From Alligator mississippiensis (taxonomy: Eukaryota > Chordata > Crocodylia > Alligatoridae), in assembly GCF_030867095.1 (NCBI RefSeq), contig NC_081828.1, positions 213,472,978 through 213,536,977 of the forward strand: DNA of 64,000 bases, in the 5' to 3' direction. Below, piece after piece: positions 60,871-64,000 of this stretch (the stretch's first letter is position 1; the number at the start of each line of letters is the position of its first letter). The notes under the pieces are model-generated. The model was not told the DNA's origin, did not search any database, and saw only the letters and a program-made list of their open reading frames with translations. The position numbers and the translations under genes are program-made.

Positions 60871-62154
60871 GACTGCAGGGGAAGCTGGGAACACCCCCAG
60901 TTACAAAGAGGGGGCTGCCCCTTTTCAGTCGTTTTTAACTTTGCTAAAACTCTGTCTGATCTGACACTGTCCATGCTGCGTGGCTGAATTATTCCTAGGA
61001 AAGGCTTGACTGAAATAACCCAGTTTTATCTGAGAATACCTCAAAGGGAAAATGCATACCATTCTTTTTGCCCATCTCCAAAGAAACTATTGCATGTGCC
61101 TCCCTTTGAGAGGGTCCTGGTGCTTGACCAGGGGTTTGACCTTTCACTGTCTCCTTGAACATTGACCCAGAATTGTCCCGTCACAAGCTTCTGATAAACT
61201 CCTGAGTTTACATGTGCTTAGCAGAAACAAGCTGGAGCTTGCTAAAATCTCTGAAGTGTGTCTTCCCTGAGCTTGCTCCATCCCTTCATAGCTCCTAGGG
61301 AGCAACTGAGCATGCTTCAGCCTTGGACTGCCGCGGCTGAGCATGATTTACCCTGCAATTGTTTCTCCTGGCTATGGAGGCATAGAAGCAGAGAGTGGGA
61401 GCCTGGATTTGTGGGCTCATTGATGGCCATTGATCCCTTGCTGGCAAAGGTAACCTGGAGGAGCACACAGAGGTTGCCCGACTCTCGTGCAAAAGGCTTT
61501 GGTGGTAGGTGAGAGATGGCTGTGGACAAAGCTGATAGCGAGGAATGAAACCAAGGTGGGAGGTTTGGATGCATGGGGTGTGGGTACGGTATGGTGTTGG
61601 CAGGGATTGGCAGGAACAGAGGAAGTAGGAAGCAGCAGCTAGGTTGGGAGGTGGAAAGGGGGAGGGCAGGAACTGGGGGTGGGACTTGGACAGACACAGG
61701 GTGGGGGTCAGACAGGAGATGAAGGAGGAGATAGGAGGATAATGGGGTGTGCGGACAGGTCCGATACGAGAACACTAACCCTGACCCTAACCCTAGCTTG
61801 GGGGTTGATCCAGTGTGACAATCCCTGTCTTCCTGTGATTGTTACAAGAGGCTCCCTGGGATATTTGTACCTTCCCCATACTACTCCGGACTTCCCTGAC
61901 TTCTTTATAATGGTGATTTCTGCCCTTAAAGAGCCTTTTAAATGGATGCAGGTGGGTAGATTCCTAACTTGAGGGTTGTTCATTTAAAAAAAAACCCCAA
62001 AATATTTTTTGCATCTATATACTTCACAAATCCTAATGGGACCAGTTCATCCCAGTTTAAAGTCCATAGCCACTAAAAGTGCACCAGGGATAGTTTTGGC
62101 CCAGAGTTAAAGTGAGAGGTTTTTATGAAGTGTGTTATTCTGATCATGTTGTTA

Positions 62155-62575
62155 TAGATGCATAGAGAAATAGGGCTGGAAGGAGATCATCTAGTCCAAT
62201 CCCTTGGCTGAGGCAGGGTCATTCCTAGCCAAACCAATCCTGGTTTAAGTTTTTCCTCAAACTGCACAGCTACAAGGCCTTTTGCCCAAAGACATCAAAA
62301 GTGGCTAAACCTGCCACAGGTAAAGCAAGAGGATAAGACCTGTCAGTGTCCAGCTGCTACAAGGGTTCTTAAAATGCACCGGAGAGATCCCTGGGTGACG
62401 GCCATGCCCCTTGCTACAGAGGAAGGCAAAATCCCCACAGTCCACACCAATCTGGCTATGGGGTAAAATTCCTTCTTGACTCCAAATATGGTCTCATCCT
62501 GAGCAGAGGGACCTCTGGGGTTTAGTTCCAGCAGGAGCACTGGTCTACCCCAGTCAAAATGCAGCCAACCCCCAG
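62155..62575 (-). mobile_element. CR1 LINE 3' part (antisense)
   Basis: It contains TCATCTAGTCCAATCCCTTG, CTACAAGGGTTCTTAAAATG, ACCAATCTGGCTATGGGGTA and CCAGCAGGAGCACTGGTCTA, parallel to the copy at 42711-43135. Confidence 0.87.
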
Positions 62576-62789
62576 TGCTTCCAAGGAAGGTGAAATAAAC
62601 ACAACCTTTGACATGTGTAGCAGTAGGAGGGGGAGAAAAAAATATTTCCTGGCCCCATGTGGGAACTAGCAAAGCCCAGGAGCCTGGGTAATGCCAAACA
62701 CATACCATTCAGCTCTACAACCTGGGGACAGCAAGCATAAGCTACGTCACACCTTATACAGAGTTTCCCTTTCTGTTTCTCCTCCATAC

Positions 62790-63035
62790 ACTGAGAATCA
62801 TAGACAATGAGGGTTGGAAGGGACCTCAGGAGGTCACATGTGGTCCAACCCCCTGCTCACATCAGGGCCAGCCTCATCTAGATCATCCCAGCCAAAGCTT
62901 TGTTGAGTGTGGCCTTAAAAACTTCCAAGGATGGAGCAGGGCCATCCCCAACTAGATCATCCCAGCCAAAGCTTTGTTGAGCATGGCCTTAAAAACTTGC
63001 AAGTACGGAGACTCCACCACTTCTCCATCCCAGCT
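62790..63035 (-). mobile_element. CR1 LINE 3' end (antisense) with internal duplication
   Basis: It starts GAATCATAGACAATGAGGG and continues GGAAGGGACCTCAGGAGG and CCAACCCCCTGCTCACA. The segment beginning CTAGATCATCCCAGCCAAAG occurs twice, 74 bp apart (62878 and 62952). Confidence 0.88.
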
Positions 63036-64000
63036 CCTTTCATCTTCTTTTATAATTAAGCAAGGTATGGAGCTGTGCTTTGTTCTGCTGCTGACCATGG
63101 TCTTCTGCAATGTGTACCTCCTGTGAGCTGCATAGCTTTTCTTATGATCTCTCAGCAATCAGTGTGCTGGGGGCGCCTGGACTTCTAACGGTTGCTTTTT
63201 ACAGAGAACTTCAGGCATAGCTATGCCTAGATCATTGTGTCAGAGCACCTTTGGTGCCTGCCACTTTAAGGGCTGGGAGCAGCCGGCAGGTGCAGGCCAG
63301 CCCTGATGGGGAGGTCACATGACTTAGGGAGAGCCCTGTGATTGGAGGAGAGGGCTGTGTGGCCTCCATTTTAGATCAAACTCTTAGGGCTGGGCTAGTA
63401 GTTTGCTGCTGGCAGCTGGAAGAACAACATCTGGCTGAGTTGCTGCTTGGAACATCCTTGGAGGTAAGGGTGGGAGCTACGGGGATGGTAGGAGGTCCTG
63501 GGTATGACTTGAAACTGCACCCTGCTGGGGAAGGATGGCCTCGTGGGGTTACCCATGGCCAGTAACTCCCCAGAAATGCCAGGCCAATTGCCTCCATAGT
63601 GAAAGGTGGGTAGGGGTGCCTTATAACCCCAACCTCACTACCCAGTGGCTCTATCATTGACAATGGGGCCAAGAATGCCTAAAGGTAGGCACCTGAGTTC
63701 CTGGGGGTGTAAGACCCCAAGCCGCAGGGAAGGGGCAGAGAGCAGCCCCAGAGATGGAGCAGAGGGTGTTAGTAAGAGCCAAGGGCCTGGGGAGGGGCTA
63801 GTGGCCAGAGTCAGCCTAGTTTTAGGCAAAAGGACCATCACTCATAGAGTAGGCTGCATGAGGCACCTGAAAGGCTGGAGGGGGGGATCACCCAGAGTGA
63901 ATGATGGCCCAAATGGGGAGCATTCAAAGGAGTAGGGTGGGCTGGAAGAGGCCTAGTGAAGGGCGGCATAAATGAGGCTCAGTGAGAGGGAGCAGAGTGC

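Larger units (their letters stand above)
58065..64000 (-). other. HHATL intron and upstream sequence
   Basis: No further HHATL exon was recognised; in particular no FFFFGPIM-type motif appears on the minus strand. The region has a TATA-containing unclassified segment near 59406, a degenerate minisatellite, one MIR piece and two CR1 blocks. Confidence 0.6.

Overview
This is vertebrate nuclear DNA carrying parts of three genes in the order ZBTB47 - KLHL40 - HHATL, the gene order known from human 3p22. The many CR1-type LINE fragments with their typical 3' ends, the old MIR-like SINE pieces and the short hAT-type elements point to a non-avian reptile. A crocodilian is my best guess and a turtle the main alternative. 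This is inference from repeat style; the proteins alone would fit any amniote.

Layout. (1) Bases 1-18390, + strand: the 3' half of ZBTB47. Four coding exons encode seven zinc fingers and the proline-rich tail, ending at 13138, followed by a probable 3' UTR of about 5.2 kb with an AATAAA at 18368. The BTB end of the gene lies before base 1. (2) 18391-30194: about 12 kb of intergenic DNA with no gene I can support. It holds hAT-like elements, a GT-rich minisatellite and a CR1 LINE with reverse-transcriptase sequence. (3) 30195-42105, - strand: complete KLHL40, six coding exons, 619 codons, with a TATA box that is also a perfect MEF2 consensus. (4) 42110-49860: intergenic, mostly CR1 debris plus a perfect AT-rich inverted repeat. 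(5) 49870-58064, - strand: the last six coding exons of HHATL, 272 codons. (6) 58065-64000: HHATL intron (the earlier exons are not in the window), with minisatellite-like sequence, MIR and CR1 pieces.

Biology. KLHL40 is a striated-muscle BTB-kelch protein of the sarcomere thin filament. HHATL is a membrane-bound O-acyltransferase relative that is abundant in muscle. ZBTB47 is a BTB zinc-finger DNA-binding protein. They are neighbours by conserved synteny, not an operon. The clearest structural point is that KLHL40 reads on the minus strand, the same way as HHATL. As I recall, in human it reads the opposite way and is tail-to-tail with HHATL, so a single-gene inversion or an assembly flip is suggested. 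I found no undescribed biological system; the remaining interest is in several well-bounded non-autonomous transposons and hairpins.
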